In this document: positions 8,283 to 17,566 of the stretch, one piece after another | Layout: each line of letters starts with the position of its first letter | Numbering within the stretch: the first letter of the stretch is position 1 | Origin: Saprospiraceae bacterium | GTDB taxonomy: Bacteria > Bacteroidota > Bacteroidia > Chitinophagales > Saprospiraceae | Assembly (NCBI GenBank): GCA_013214355.1 | Contig: JABSSL010000013.1 | Location: 22,555 to 86,554 of the forward strand | DNA: 64,000 nt | Direction of reading: 5' to 3' | The notes under the pieces: model-generated | The model's database searches: none | The model's input: only the letters and a program-made list of their open reading frames with translations | What the model was told of the DNA's origin: nothing | Made by a program: the position numbers and the translations under genes

Positions 8283-10385
8283 ATGATTATGGTTAAGGAA
8301 TTTAAGCATGTAGACTACCTCTGGGAAGAGGAGAAAGCCAGTGAGTTGCAAGGAGATGAAATTGCACTCTTCTTGTACCGTTCTAATATTCTAGGTGCTG
8401 ATTTACGCATTACCAACTACGGTGGGGGTAATACCTCCTGCAAAACCATGGAAAAGGATCCCCTGACTGGTGTAGATGTGGAAGTTATGTGGGTGAAGGG
8501 CTCTGGTGGTGATATTGGCACCTTGACTCGACAAGGTATTGCTGGCTTATACGCAGATCGACTACGCGCCTTAAAGAATGTTTATCGCGGCTTAGCTTAT
8601 GAGGACGAAATCGTTCCCCTTTACTATCACTGCCTTTATGACTTAGATAGCAGGGCTCCCTCAATCGATACTGCATTGCATGGTCTTCTACCCTTCAAAC
8701 ACATAGATCATCTGCATCCAGATGCATTGATTTCCGTGGCAGCGGCAAAAGATAGCCAAGCCATAACACAAGAGATTTGGGGCGATAAAATGGGTTGGAT
8801 TCCCTGGCAACGCCCAGGTTTTGACCTTGGTATTCAACTCGAAAAATGCCTTAATGAAAATCCCGGCATTCGAGGAATCGTACTGGGAGGACACGGACTC
8901 TTTACCTGGGGAGATACTTCCTACGAATGCTACATGAATAGCTTGGAGGTAATAGAAATGGCATCCGACTACATTGCCGAGCGCGAAGGCAAAAATGGTC
9001 CCGTTTTCGGCGGTCAAAAAGTGGAAAGCTTACCAAAAGAAGGCCGCCTTAGTCAAGCAGCTGCCATCGCTCCTATCCTGCGAGGGCTATGTTCCAGCCA
9101 TCAGCGAATGATCGGGCATTTTACCGATGATGAAAGGGTCTTACAATTCATCAATAGTAATGACTTGAGTAGATTGGCTCCCTTAGGCACCTCCTGCCCA
9201 GATCATTTTCTACGCACTAAAATACAACCTTTAGTATTACAGATTGACGCTGGCGAGGACCTGTCGGATACCGAAAATGTCCTAACCACCTTAAGGCCTG
9301 CTTTTGAACAGTATCGAAAAGAATATGCGGAATACTATGAAACTTGCAAGCGGGACAATAGCCCTGCCATGCGTGATCCAAATCCGGTAGTGATACTGTA
9401 TCCAGGGGTAGGCATGTTCACCTTTGCCAAAAACAAGCAAACTGCCCGGGTCGCATCTGAGTTTTACATCAACGCCATCAACGTGATGCGCGGGGCTGAA
9501 GCAATTACTGAATACACCGCACTGCCCAGGCAAGAGGCCTTTGATATTGAATACTGGCTGTTGGAAGAAGCTAAACTCCAGCGAATGCCGAAAGAAAAGC
9601 CACTGTCAAGAAAAGTAGCTTTAGTGACCGGTGCTGGTGGAGGAATAGGTAAGGCGATAGCCGACAAGTTGGCGGAACAGGGTGCCAATGTAGTATTAAC
9701 AGACATCTCCGAGGAGCGACTCGAAGCGGCCAATGCCTCCTTTGGGAGAGATGTCTCGATTTATTCCCTTTGTGACGTGGCCGATTTTAGTTCAGTCGAA
9801 GGAGCATACCAAGCAGCCTGTCTCGCCTTTGGTGGGGTAGATATTATAGTTCATTCTGCGGGCTTGGCCATTTCAAAACCACTAACAGAAACGGAAGATA
9901 AAGATTGGGAGATTCTCCAAAATGTACTCGTCAAAGGACAATTTTATATGGCCAAAGAAGGCGTCAAAATTCTTCGGAAACAGGGGCTAGGCGGGGACCT
10001 GATTCATATCGCTAGCAAGAACGGACTAGTAGCTGGGAAAAATAATGTAGGCTATGGAACCGCTAAGGCGGCTCAACAGCATATGACTCGACTGTTAGCT
10101 GCAGAACTAGGATCGGAGAAGATTCGGGTCAATACCGTCAACCCCGATGGTGTCGTAATCGGCAGCAAGATTTGGGAAGGGGGTTGGGCCGAAGGAAGAG
10201 CAAAGGCTTATGGAATTACGGTAGAAGAGCTGCCCGCCTTCTACGCCAAACGTAATTTGATGAACGAGATCATCCTCCCAAGTGATATAGCTAACGCTGT
10301 CTTTGCCTTAACGGCCATCTTAGACAAGACCACTGGAAATATGATCAATGTGGATGGTGGGATGGCTACTGCCTTTGCCAGATAG
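8283..10385 (+). CDS. rhaEW: Bifunctional rhamnulose-1-phosphate aldolase / lactaldehyde dehydrogenase
   Basis: A 700-residue two-domain enzyme, full length for the fused RhaEW type. Residues about 25-380 are a class II aldolase domain: GGGNTS (47-52) for phosphate binding and a metal site around FKHIDHLHPD (H140, H143, H145) with GGHG (H204). Residues about 440-700 are a short-chain dehydrogenase: TGAGGGIG (449-456) binds NAD and Y591-x3-K595 (YGTAK) is catalytic. It splits L-rhamnulose-1-phosphate into DHAP and L-lactaldehyde, then oxidises the aldehyde to L-lactate. It is the first gene of the operon; the start is ATG 8283 or ATG 8289. Confidence 0.9.
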   Translation: MIMVKEFKHVDYLWEEEKASELQGDEIALFLYRSNILGADLRITNYGGGNTSCKTMEKDPLTGVDVEVMWVKGSGGDIGTLTRQGIAGLYADRLRALKNVYRGLAYEDEIVPLYYHCLYDLDSRAPSIDTALHGLLPFKHIDHLHPDALISVAAAKDSQAITQEIWGDKMGWIPWQRPGFDLGIQLEKCLNENPGIRGIVLGGHGLFTWGDTSYECYMNSLEVIEMASDYIAEREGKNGPVFGGQKVESLPKEGRLSQAAAIAPILRGLCSSHQRMIGHFTDDERVLQFINSNDLSRLAPLGTSCPDHFLRTKIQPLVLQIDAGEDLSDTENVLTTLRPAFEQYRKEYAEYYETCKRDNSPAMRDPNPVVILYPGVGMFTFAKNKQTARVASEFYINAINVMRGAEAITEYTALPRQEAFDIEYWLLEEAKLQRMPKEKPLSRKVALVTGAGGGIGKAIADKLAEQGANVVLTDISEERLEAANASFGRDVSIYSLCDVADFSSVEGAYQAACLAFGGVDIIVHSAGLAISKPLTETEDKDWEILQNVLVKGQFYMAKEGVKILRKQGLGGDLIHIASKNGLVAGKNNVGYGTAKAAQQHMTRLLAAELGSEKIRVNTVNPDGVVIGSKIWEGGWAEGRAKAYGITVEELPAFYAKRNLMNEIILPSDIANAVFALTAILDKTTGNMINVDGGMATAFAR

Positions 10386-10434
10386 ACTTGGTAGCCCTTA
10401 GCTGTATTTCAATCGGATTCCTAAATCACAGTCT

Positions 10435-11718
10435 ATGAAGATTGACTCATCACAAATACAAGACCTCAATCAAAGCTTATTGAGCGACCATCAGGATCAG
10501 TTTGATTTCTTAAGTCAGCAATTGACTAAAATCGATCTTGAACCTGACCATATAGTTTCGAAGATACAAACCTTACAAGTGGCGATCCCCAGTTGGGCCT
10601 TGGGCGCCGGGGGAACGCGTTTTGGCCGTTTCTCAACCGGAGGAGAACCTTCCTGTTTAGAAGAAAAAATTGACGATGTTGGGCTCCTACATGCCATAAC
10701 CCAGGCTGCGGGAGCCATTTCCCTACACATTCCCTGGGACATTCCAGAGGATCCAATGGCTATCCGAGACCAAGCCAGCTCCCTTGGCTTAACCTTTGAC
10801 GCTGTCAATTCCAACACTTTCCAGGATCAGCCTAATCAAGAACACAGCTATAAATTCGGTTCACTTTGCCATACTGATGCTGCCGTGAGAGCTCAGGCCG
10901 TTAAACACAACCTCGGGGTAATTCGTATTGGAGAGGCTCTAGGTTCTAAATCCATCACCGTATGGTTAGCCGACGGCAGTTCCTTCCCGGGTCAGCTTAA
11001 CTTTAGGACCGCCTATCAACATACCAAGCAGGCTTTGCAGGATATCTATGCCAGCATGCCTGATGACTGGAAAATGTACATCGAGTATAAGCCTTACGAG
11101 CCCAACTTCTATTCTATGGTCATTCCAGACTGGGGCACCTCGCTTTCTTTAGCGCAAGAGTGTGGCCCCAATGCCTATACTTTGGTCGATCTAGGTCATC
11201 ACCTGCCCAATACCAATATTGAGCAAATTGTGGCTATCTTAATGATGAAGGGGAAATTGGGAGGTTTCCACTTCAACGACAGTAAATATGGAGACGATGA
11301 CCTCACCGTTGGAAACGTTAAACCTTACCAACTATTCCTAATCTTCAATGAGCTGATTTATGGTACAGACAACAATGAGGCAAATAATCCCCCCTTGGCC
11401 TGGATGATTGACGCTAGTCACAACCTCAAAGACCCCTTGGAGGATTTAATTCAAAGTCTTGAGGCAATCCGCCTAGCTTACGCCAGAGCTTTGCTCATTG
11501 ACCGACAAGCCTTGGCCCAAGCTCAGCAGGAAAACGATGTGACCCGTTGCCAGGAGATCTTGCAAACTGCCTTCCGGGTAGATGTTCGTCCCTTGCTGGC
11601 CGAGGCTAGAAAACGAAGCCATGGAGCACTAGCACCGCTCCAAGCTTATCGGGAATTGAGCGTGCGGCAGAAGCTCATAAAAGAAAGAGGAACCCATGTG
11701 GTGGCCACTGGCCTTTAA
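10435..11718 (+). CDS. rhaI: L-rhamnose isomerase (RhaI type)
   Basis: A 427-residue TIM-barrel isomerase converting L-rhamnose to L-rhamnulose. It matches the non-E. coli RhaI group found in Pseudomonas and Bacteroidota rather than RhaA. Family landmarks are ALGAGGTRFGRFSTGGEP near the N-terminus, IRIGEALGSKSITVWLADG, EYKPYEPNFY, the metal-site segment GGFHFNDSKYGDDDLTVG, and MIDASHNLKDP. It lies 49 bases after rhaEW and 35 before the kinase, clearly within one operon, and supplies the substrate of the kinase. Confidence 0.9.
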   Translation: MKIDSSQIQDLNQSLLSDHQDQFDFLSQQLTKIDLEPDHIVSKIQTLQVAIPSWALGAGGTRFGRFSTGGEPSCLEEKIDDVGLLHAITQAAGAISLHIPWDIPEDPMAIRDQASSLGLTFDAVNSNTFQDQPNQEHSYKFGSLCHTDAAVRAQAVKHNLGVIRIGEALGSKSITVWLADGSSFPGQLNFRTAYQHTKQALQDIYASMPDDWKMYIEYKPYEPNFYSMVIPDWGTSLSLAQECGPNAYTLVDLGHHLPNTNIEQIVAILMMKGKLGGFHFNDSKYGDDDLTVGNVKPYQLFLIFNELIYGTDNNEANNPPLAWMIDASHNLKDPLEDLIQSLEAIRLAYARALLIDRQALAQAQQENDVTRCQEILQTAFRVDVRPLLAEARKRSHGALAPLQAYRELSVRQKLIKERGTHVVATGL

Positions 11719-11753
11719 CCTCATGGCATTTAGAATAATAGTCTTTTCGATTT

Positions 11754-13133
11754 ATGCATACCTTGATTTTTGATATTGGAAAAACCAACAAAAAAGCTTT
11801 TGTCTTTGACAAAAAGTACAAGGAACTGCATAAGTCCTATGTCCAATTCGAAGAAAAACAGGATGAGGATGGTTTCCCTTGTGATGACCTCGATGCCATC
11901 CAGCTGTGGATCCAGAAAACGCTAACTGCCCTATTGCAAGATCCCAATTTTGATATCACCGCCATTAACTTCTCTAGCTACGGGGCTAGCTTGGTTCATC
12001 TGGATGCCACCGGCAAGCCGTTGACACCCCTATATAATTACCTCAAGCCGTATCCTCCTGAAGTTCTTACTTCCTTTTATGCCACCTTCGGTAAACCTTC
12101 GGACATGGCCAGAGAAACAGCCTCTCCCCGATTAGCAATGCTCAATTCGGGACTGCAGCTTTACTGGCTCAAAAAAACACAGCCAGAGATCTTCAAGGCA
12201 GTGCGCTGGTCCCTTCACTTACCGCAATACCTTAGTTACTTATTGACAGGAGTTCCGCTGAGTGAATACACAAGCATTGGTTGCCATACAACATTATGGG
12301 ATTTCGAAAATCAAGCTTATCACGATTGGGTTCGAATGGAAAAGCTCGATCACATCCTTGCCCCCTTGGTACCAACCAACACGAGCATTAACCGCAAAAT
12401 ATTGGGCAAGCAGCTTAAGGTAGGGATCGGTATTCACGATAGTTCTGCGGCCTTGCTGCCCTATCTTATGGCGGAGCCAAACCCCTTCTTACTCCTCTCC
12501 ACCGGTACCTGGAGTATTGCACTTAACCCTTTTAACCAAGAACTGCTAACGGAAGCTGAACTAGCACAAGATTGCCTGAACTTTCTGCGAGTAGATGGAA
12601 ATCCTGTGAAGGCAGCTCGGCTTTTCCTGGGTGAGGAGTACAAAACACAGTTGCGACAATTGATCCAATACTACACTCCCGCTCCCCATGCGCATCGACA
12701 AGTAGAATTTGATCCTAGGCTCTATGCAAAAATCAGTGAGCGTCCAGGATATCTATACCGATTTAAACACTTGAACACATCTTGGCAACAGCCTCCAGAA
12801 ACCCAATTCTCAGGAATGGCCACCTTCGAAGAAGCTTTCCATCAACTCATGTGGGAACTGGTACAATTACAAATTCGGAAGGCAGAACTAGCCATTGGTA
12901 GCGGTACCGTAAACAAGATTTTTATTGATGGGGGATTTGCGGATAATAAAGTTTATGTTGCTATGTTAGCGCATCATTTCACTAAAGCTAAAATTCGAAC
13001 GACCGCATCGCCCTTAGGATCTGCCCTAGGAGCAGCGATGGTGGTCCGTGACAAAACAGTGGGAAAGAAATTTCTCAAGCGAAATTATGCTTTAAAAAAG
13101 TACAAACGACAAGTAGTAAGCCAAGATGACTGA
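11754..13133 (+). CDS. rhaB: FGGY-family carbohydrate kinase, probable rhamnulokinase
   Basis: A 459-residue kinase of the FGGY fold. DIGKTNKKAFVFD near residue 7 is the phosphate-1 loop, FSSYGASLVHLD follows in the first domain, GIGIHDSSAALLPYL contains the likely catalytic Asp, LLSTGTWSIALNP is the second phosphate loop, and FIDGGFADNKVYVAML the adenosine region. By context it phosphorylates L-rhamnulose at C1. It is diverged from E. coli RhaB, so the substrate rests on operon position between isomerase and dehydrogenase genes. Its last 8 bases overlap the next gene. Confidence 0.82.
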   Translation: MHTLIFDIGKTNKKAFVFDKKYKELHKSYVQFEEKQDEDGFPCDDLDAIQLWIQKTLTALLQDPNFDITAINFSSYGASLVHLDATGKPLTPLYNYLKPYPPEVLTSFYATFGKPSDMARETASPRLAMLNSGLQLYWLKKTQPEIFKAVRWSLHLPQYLSYLLTGVPLSEYTSIGCHTTLWDFENQAYHDWVRMEKLDHILAPLVPTNTSINRKILGKQLKVGIGIHDSSAALLPYLMAEPNPFLLLSTGTWSIALNPFNQELLTEAELAQDCLNFLRVDGNPVKAARLFLGEEYKTQLRQLIQYYTPAPHAHRQVEFDPRLYAKISERPGYLYRFKHLNTSWQQPPETQFSGMATFEEAFHQLMWELVQLQIRKAELAIGSGTVNKIFIDGGFADNKVYVAMLAHHFTKAKIRTTASPLGSALGAAMVVRDKTVGKKFLKRNYALKKYKRQVVSQDD

Positions 13134-14277
13134 ACTAAAGATTAATCCAAGGTACCCTGATATCGATTTTTTGCGAGCAAAAGCGAAGAAACGAATCCCA
13201 CGATTTGCTTTTGACTATCTCGATGGTGGCTGCAATTCAGAAGTAAATCTCCGCAGAAATACGGCAGAAATTAGAGATATACAACTGAAACCCTACTACC
13301 TAAGACAATACGGGAAAGTCTCAACCGAAACCACTCTGTTCGGTAAAACCTACAGCGCCCCCTTTGGCATTTCCCCCATCGGACTACAAGGGTTAATGTG
13401 GCCAAGAGCTTCCGAAATACTAGCCAAGGCCGCCTTTGATCACAATATTCCGTACATATTAAGCACCGTTGCCACGGCAAGTCTCGAAACCATCAGCGAA
13501 ATCACAGAGGGGAATGCTTGGTTTCAGTTATATCATCCCGTGGAAGATACACTTCGGGATGACCTCTTACGCAGAGCCGCAGCAGCCGAGTATCCCGTAC
13601 TAGTCATCTTGTCCGACGTACCAACTTTTGGATACAGAGCTAAGGAAATAAAGAATGGGCTGGCCATACCACCCAGGATGACATTGAGCAATATGCTACA
13701 AATCCTAGGCGCCCCAAACTGGGCCATCCAGACCTTATTGGCAGGGCAGCCAGAGTTTAAGACATTAAAACCATACATCCCTAAGGGCATGAGTCTGCGG
13801 CACTTGGGGCTTTTCATGAATAAGACTTTCAACGGCCGCCTGAATGAGGAAAAAATCAAAATATTACGAGATAAATGGAAAGGTAAATTGGTACTAAAAG
13901 GAGTGGCTAGTGAAGAAGACACCGAAAAAGCCGTCGCCTTAGGGCTAGATGGGATTATTGTATCCAATCATGGCGGTCGACAGTTGGATGCCGGTCAATC
14001 AACCATCAAATCACTGGAAGATATTGTGCCAAAGTATCGTGGAAAAATTAAAATAATGATGGATAGTGGGATTCGTACCGGTCCAGATATTGCCAGCACT
14101 TTAGCGTCGGGTGCTGAATTCGCATTTCTGGGTCGATCTTTCATGTACGGAGTAGCGGCACTTGGGAAGCAAGGAGGAAATCATACGATATCCATTTTGA
14201 AAAAGCAGTTTCAACAAGTCATGGAACAGGTATGCTGTGAGCGAGTCGAAGAGCTACCGAACCACCTAATACCATGA
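13126..14277 (+). CDS. lldD: FMN-dependent L-lactate dehydrogenase-like alpha-hydroxy acid oxidoreductase
   Basis: A 383-residue FMN TIM-barrel enzyme. The N-terminal RFAFDYLDGGCNSEVNLRRN and the ISPIGLQGLMWPRASEILAK stretch bind FMN; SNHGGRQLDAGQST (about residues 279-292) carries the catalytic His and substrate Arg; MMDSGIRTGPD and AFLGRSFMYG bind phosphate. Such enzymes oxidise L-lactate to pyruvate and pass electrons to the respiratory chain. In this operon L-lactate is the end product of RhaEW, so the role fits well. It overlaps the kinase gene by 8 bases. Oxidation of another hydroxy acid cannot be excluded. Confidence 0.85.
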   Translation: MTELKINPRYPDIDFLRAKAKKRIPRFAFDYLDGGCNSEVNLRRNTAEIRDIQLKPYYLRQYGKVSTETTLFGKTYSAPFGISPIGLQGLMWPRASEILAKAAFDHNIPYILSTVATASLETISEITEGNAWFQLYHPVEDTLRDDLLRRAAAAEYPVLVILSDVPTFGYRAKEIKNGLAIPPRMTLSNMLQILGAPNWAIQTLLAGQPEFKTLKPYIPKGMSLRHLGLFMNKTFNGRLNEEKIKILRDKWKGKLVLKGVASEEDTEKAVALGLDGIIVSNHGGRQLDAGQSTIKSLEDIVPKYRGKIKIMMDSGIRTGPDIASTLASGAEFAFLGRSFMYGVAALGKQGGNHTISILKKQFQQVMEQVCCERVEELPNHLIP

Positions 14278-14292
14278 ACTGACTAAAACTTA

Positions 14293-15750
14293 TTGACTGG
14301 AGTCCAGATGAATAAGTTACATCAGTTCCATAACAACAGCAAAATGAGCCAGGAAAACCAACTTACCAAAACCGAAGAATTTGAACGACAACCCGTACCT
14401 TCCTCACACCTTAAAAGCTGGAAGAGTTTCCTAGGGATGTATGCCGGCGAACACGCCGCAGGAACGGAATTTGTCATTGGACCATTATTCTTAACGACTG
14501 GTGTCAGTGCCTTCGACTTAATTGTGGGGCTATTACTAGGTAACTTTCTCGCCGTACTATGTTGGCGCTTTCTGACTACAGAAATTGCGGTAAAGAATAG
14601 ATTAACACTGTACTATCAGTTGGAAAAAATCTGTGGTAAAAACCTGGTAATATTTTACAATTTAGCAAACGGAATTCTCTTTTGCTTTTTGGCCGGAGCC
14701 ATGATCACGGTCTCTGCTACGGCGGTAGGCGTGCCTTTTGACATGGAAATGCCGAAGCTATCCGATACCCTGCCCAATAGCCCACTTTTTGTCATGATTG
14801 TCCTGGCCGTTGGGGCTGTAATTTCGATTGTTGCCGCACGTGGATACAATTCTGTAGCTAAGGCTGCCAACTGGATGGCCCCCTTTATTGTCCTGGCCTT
14901 CTTAGTCGCAGGAATTGTAGCCTTGGGGCAATTGGGGGTAAATAGCTTCAGCGATTTTTGGGCACTTTGGGGGAACGGAAGCGAACCCTTCCCCGGCCAA
15001 ATCAAATATACTTTTTGGCATGTGGTAATCTGGTCATGGTTTTGTAACGCGGCCATGCACATCGGCATGTCTGATTTAAGCGTGTTGAGATATGCTGACA
15101 AGCCATCTGTTGGTTGGACCACGGCCGCGGGGATGTACGTAGGGCATTATATGGCCTGGATCGCAGCTGCCTTATTGTACGCTGTTTATCTACAAAGTCC
15201 AGAAGCACAGGCCTTCCTCAGTGCAGGAAATGCCCCTCCCGTTGCTCCCGGGCCATTGGCCTACAACGCCATTGGAATCTTTGGGATTATTGCTGTCATT
15301 ATAGCCGGCTGGACCACAGCCAATCCAACCATCTACAGGGCGGGTTTGGCCTTCCAAGCCATTCTCCCACAAAAGAATCAGTACAGAAATGCAACGTTCT
15401 GGACGACGCTTTTGGCTGGCTCCCTGGCTACTATAGCAGGACTATTTCCGGCCTTTGCCATGAAGTTACTGGACTTTGTTGCCGTCTACGGTTTTATTCT
15501 TGCACCAGTCGGAGCCATTATTGTCTTTGAGCATTTCTTTGCAGAGAAAGCGGGAATTGCCAAAAACTACGCAGAAAAGGCGGGAATTTCTTTCAACTGG
15601 ACAGTTCTGATCGCTTGGCTACTAAGTGTGGGTCTATTCTATACCCTATCGGTGAGTCAAGGTATTTTTCTGTCATTTTTGACGCTGCCCGCCTGGTTGG
15701 CCTGCGGAGCGCTATTTATCTTCTTGAGCAAACAGATGCAATCAGCCTAA
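14293..15750 (+). CDS. NCS1-like permease, candidate L-rhamnose (or lactate) transporter
   Basis: A polytopic inner-membrane protein with about 12 hydrophobic segments. The open frame starts at 14293, but ATG 14344 (MSQENQLTKTEEF) is also plausible. It resembles the purine-cytosine/NCS1 permease superfamily: GMYAGEHAAGTEFVIGP in helix 1, AARGYNSVAKAANWMAP, and AGWTTANPTIYRAGLA in the middle. It is the last gene of the rhamnose operon, where a FucP/RhaT-type symporter would be expected and none is present, so sugar or lactate uptake is inferred from context. Its stop overlaps the convergent Nudix gene by 4 bases. Confidence 0.75.
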   Translation: MTGVQMNKLHQFHNNSKMSQENQLTKTEEFERQPVPSSHLKSWKSFLGMYAGEHAAGTEFVIGPLFLTTGVSAFDLIVGLLLGNFLAVLCWRFLTTEIAVKNRLTLYYQLEKICGKNLVIFYNLANGILFCFLAGAMITVSATAVGVPFDMEMPKLSDTLPNSPLFVMIVLAVGAVISIVAARGYNSVAKAANWMAPFIVLAFLVAGIVALGQLGVNSFSDFWALWGNGSEPFPGQIKYTFWHVVIWSWFCNAAMHIGMSDLSVLRYADKPSVGWTTAAGMYVGHYMAWIAAALLYAVYLQSPEAQAFLSAGNAPPVAPGPLAYNAIGIFGIIAVIIAGWTTANPTIYRAGLAFQAILPQKNQYRNATFWTTLLAGSLATIAGLFPAFAMKLLDFVAVYGFILAPVGAIIVFEHFFAEKAGIAKNYAEKAGISFNWTVLIAWLLSVGLFYTLSVSQGIFLSFLTLPAWLACGALFIFLSKQMQSA

Positions 15751-16463
15751 AAGAGATGTGCACCGCCATCTACCGGAAAATAGCCTTCGCAATTGCTAAA
15801 CTCAAAGCGGTAGGAGGCCTGAGCCATATCAATGACTAGTCGATGCCGAGCTCCTGCTAGGGAGGAATCCCCTGAATCGTAGCCGGCATCACCTCGATAT
15901 AGACAAATAACCTGACCAGCGGCATAGTGCACAACTGGCAAAACAAATATCGGCTCTTGTTGAGCTAACAACTGGCGAACCTCCTGAACGGTCCTGCAAT
16001 GGCTGATCACTCGTAGGCACAATATGGTGGGCGGCAACATGGCCTTTTGCTGTTTGGCCAGTTGTTGCAGGGCCTCATTAGGGCTCAACCATACATGCTC
16101 TACAATTTCACCATCATCAATAACCACTTGTGCATCGAGCTGCTGAATATCCGCGAAAAAGAAATAAGTAGCAAAACGGCGAGGCGAGTTAGCAGGAGTG
16201 GTCCAATGCCGGAAGAAAATAAGTCGCTCGGGATCTATATCTAAGTTTGCCTCTTCCTTGGTTTCCCGAACAGCCGCCCGTTTTGCAGCTTCCAGTTCGG
16301 TAGTCGTTCCTTCAAGTTCATCTTCGTCAATCTTACCCCCAGGGAACACCCAGGCCCCTCCTGCAAAATTTAGAGACTTATTCCGCCGAACTAACAAAAC
16401 TTCGATATTACCTTCTTGCTCCCTGGCCAACATGATGGTTGAGGCCAACCGAATTTCAGACAT
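15747..16463 (-). CDS. Nudix hydrolase (NUDT19-like)
   Basis: A 238-residue Nudix protein. The Nudix box lies around residues 38-76: FPGGKIDEDELE, then an insert, then AAVRETKEEANLD; the REx2EE-type core (RETKEEA) that binds magnesium is intact. The insert between the GG and RE halves and the long C-terminal domain match the NUDT19/RP2-like subgroup, some of which cleave CoA or acyl-CoA diphosphates. The substrate is not certain. Its stop overlaps that of the permease by 4 bases in convergent orientation. Confidence 0.82.
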   Translation of the reverse strand: MSEIRLASTIMLAREQEGNIEVLLVRRNKSLNFAGGAWVFPGGKIDEDELEGTTTELEAAKRAAVRETKEEANLDIDPERLIFFRHWTTPANSPRRFATYFFFADIQQLDAQVVIDDGEIVEHVWLSPNEALQQLAKQQKAMLPPTILCLRVISHCRTVQEVRQLLAQQEPIFVLPVVHYAAGQVICLYRGDAGYDSGDSSLAGARHRLVIDMAQASYRFEFSNCEGYFPVDGGAHLF

Positions 16464-16596
16464 CTTGATTTTTTTTGCAAATCGAGCTAATACTTCCCAT
16501 ACTAATGCTCCTACATTAAAAAGGTTTACCCCCTACTTTAAAGCGAAAAGCTTATTATTGAGTAATAATTCACGACAGACAATATAACATTAACAC

Positions 16597-17490
16597 ATGA
16601 ATCGCAGGAGTTTCAACACAAAAATGGGCATTTTGAGCGCAGCATCAATCCTTCCTTTCCAAGCTTGTTCGAAAGAAGCATCACCAAAGTTCAAAATGGG
16701 TTATCAATTATTCAGTGTCAATCAAGAGATGAATGATGATCCCATCAATACGCTAAAAGCCTTAAAGACAATGGGCTATCAAGACTTTGAAATTTATGGT
16801 TTTGATGACAAGAAGGTGACCTACTATGGTATTGATGCCAATGAATTCAAAAAACAACTTGATGACTTAGAGTTGAGTGTTACCAGCGGTCACTATGGCT
16901 TTGCCACTTACTTATCAGAATCCGAAGATGAACTCAAGCGCTTTGTCGACCAATGCATTAAAGGCGCTAAGGCCTTGAAATCTCCCTACATCACCTGGCC
17001 TTGGATCGCTCCAGAGCAAAGAAACATGGAGACTTTCAAGCTGATGACGGGAAAACTCAACCTCATCGGAGAACAGATAAAGGCGGCGGGCTTAGGCTTC
17101 GCCTATCACAATCATGGCTTTGAGTTTGAAGAACACGATGGAGAACTAGGTTATGATGTAATTATGCAGGGAACGGATCCCGATTTAGTGAAATTGCAGA
17201 TCGATATGTACTGGGTGATGCATTCCTCTACCCTCACACCCAAAGAATGGATTGCCAAAGAGCCTGGAAGATTTGTCATGTGGCACATCAAGGATATGGA
17301 TAAGGTAAGTAGAGACTACACGGAACTAGGAAATGGATCTATCAACTACGAAGATATCATGCCTGATCCAACGGAATCCGGACTGGAATACTACTACCTA
17401 GAACAAGGAGGCAACTATGCACATAGTCCGATGCGAAGTGCCGAAAGTAGTGGTACTTTCTTTAAAGCCAAGCTGCAAAAATACTTGTAG
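16597..17490 (+). CDS. Sugar phosphate isomerase/epimerase-like lipoprotein
   Basis: A 297-residue xylose-isomerase-like TIM barrel (AP endonuclease 2 superfamily). The N-terminus MNRRSFNTKMGILSAASI followed by LPFQAC suggests export, with a possible lipobox Cys near residue 24; the RRSF could be a Tat-type twin arginine. Metal-site landmarks are GFAYHNHGFEFEE (about 168-180), LQIDMYWVMH and MWHIKDMD. Bacteroidota have many such exported isomerase-like proteins, often linked to sugar catabolism; the substrate here is unknown. It is alone on its strand, 133 bases from the Nudix gene. Confidence 0.8.
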   Translation: MNRRSFNTKMGILSAASILPFQACSKEASPKFKMGYQLFSVNQEMNDDPINTLKALKTMGYQDFEIYGFDDKKVTYYGIDANEFKKQLDDLELSVTSGHYGFATYLSESEDELKRFVDQCIKGAKALKSPYITWPWIAPEQRNMETFKLMTGKLNLIGEQIKAAGLGFAYHNHGFEFEEHDGELGYDVIMQGTDPDLVKLQIDMYWVMHSSTLTPKEWIAKEPGRFVMWHIKDMDKVSRDYTELGNGSINYEDIMPDPTESGLEYYYLEQGGNYAHSPMRSAESSGTFFKAKLQKYL

Positions 17491-17566
17491 ATAGATGGAT
17501 GGGGTCTCCGGTTAAAACCTGCTCCTAGGTGTTGGTGTTATACTTTGAGTATTCATCATTTACTCA

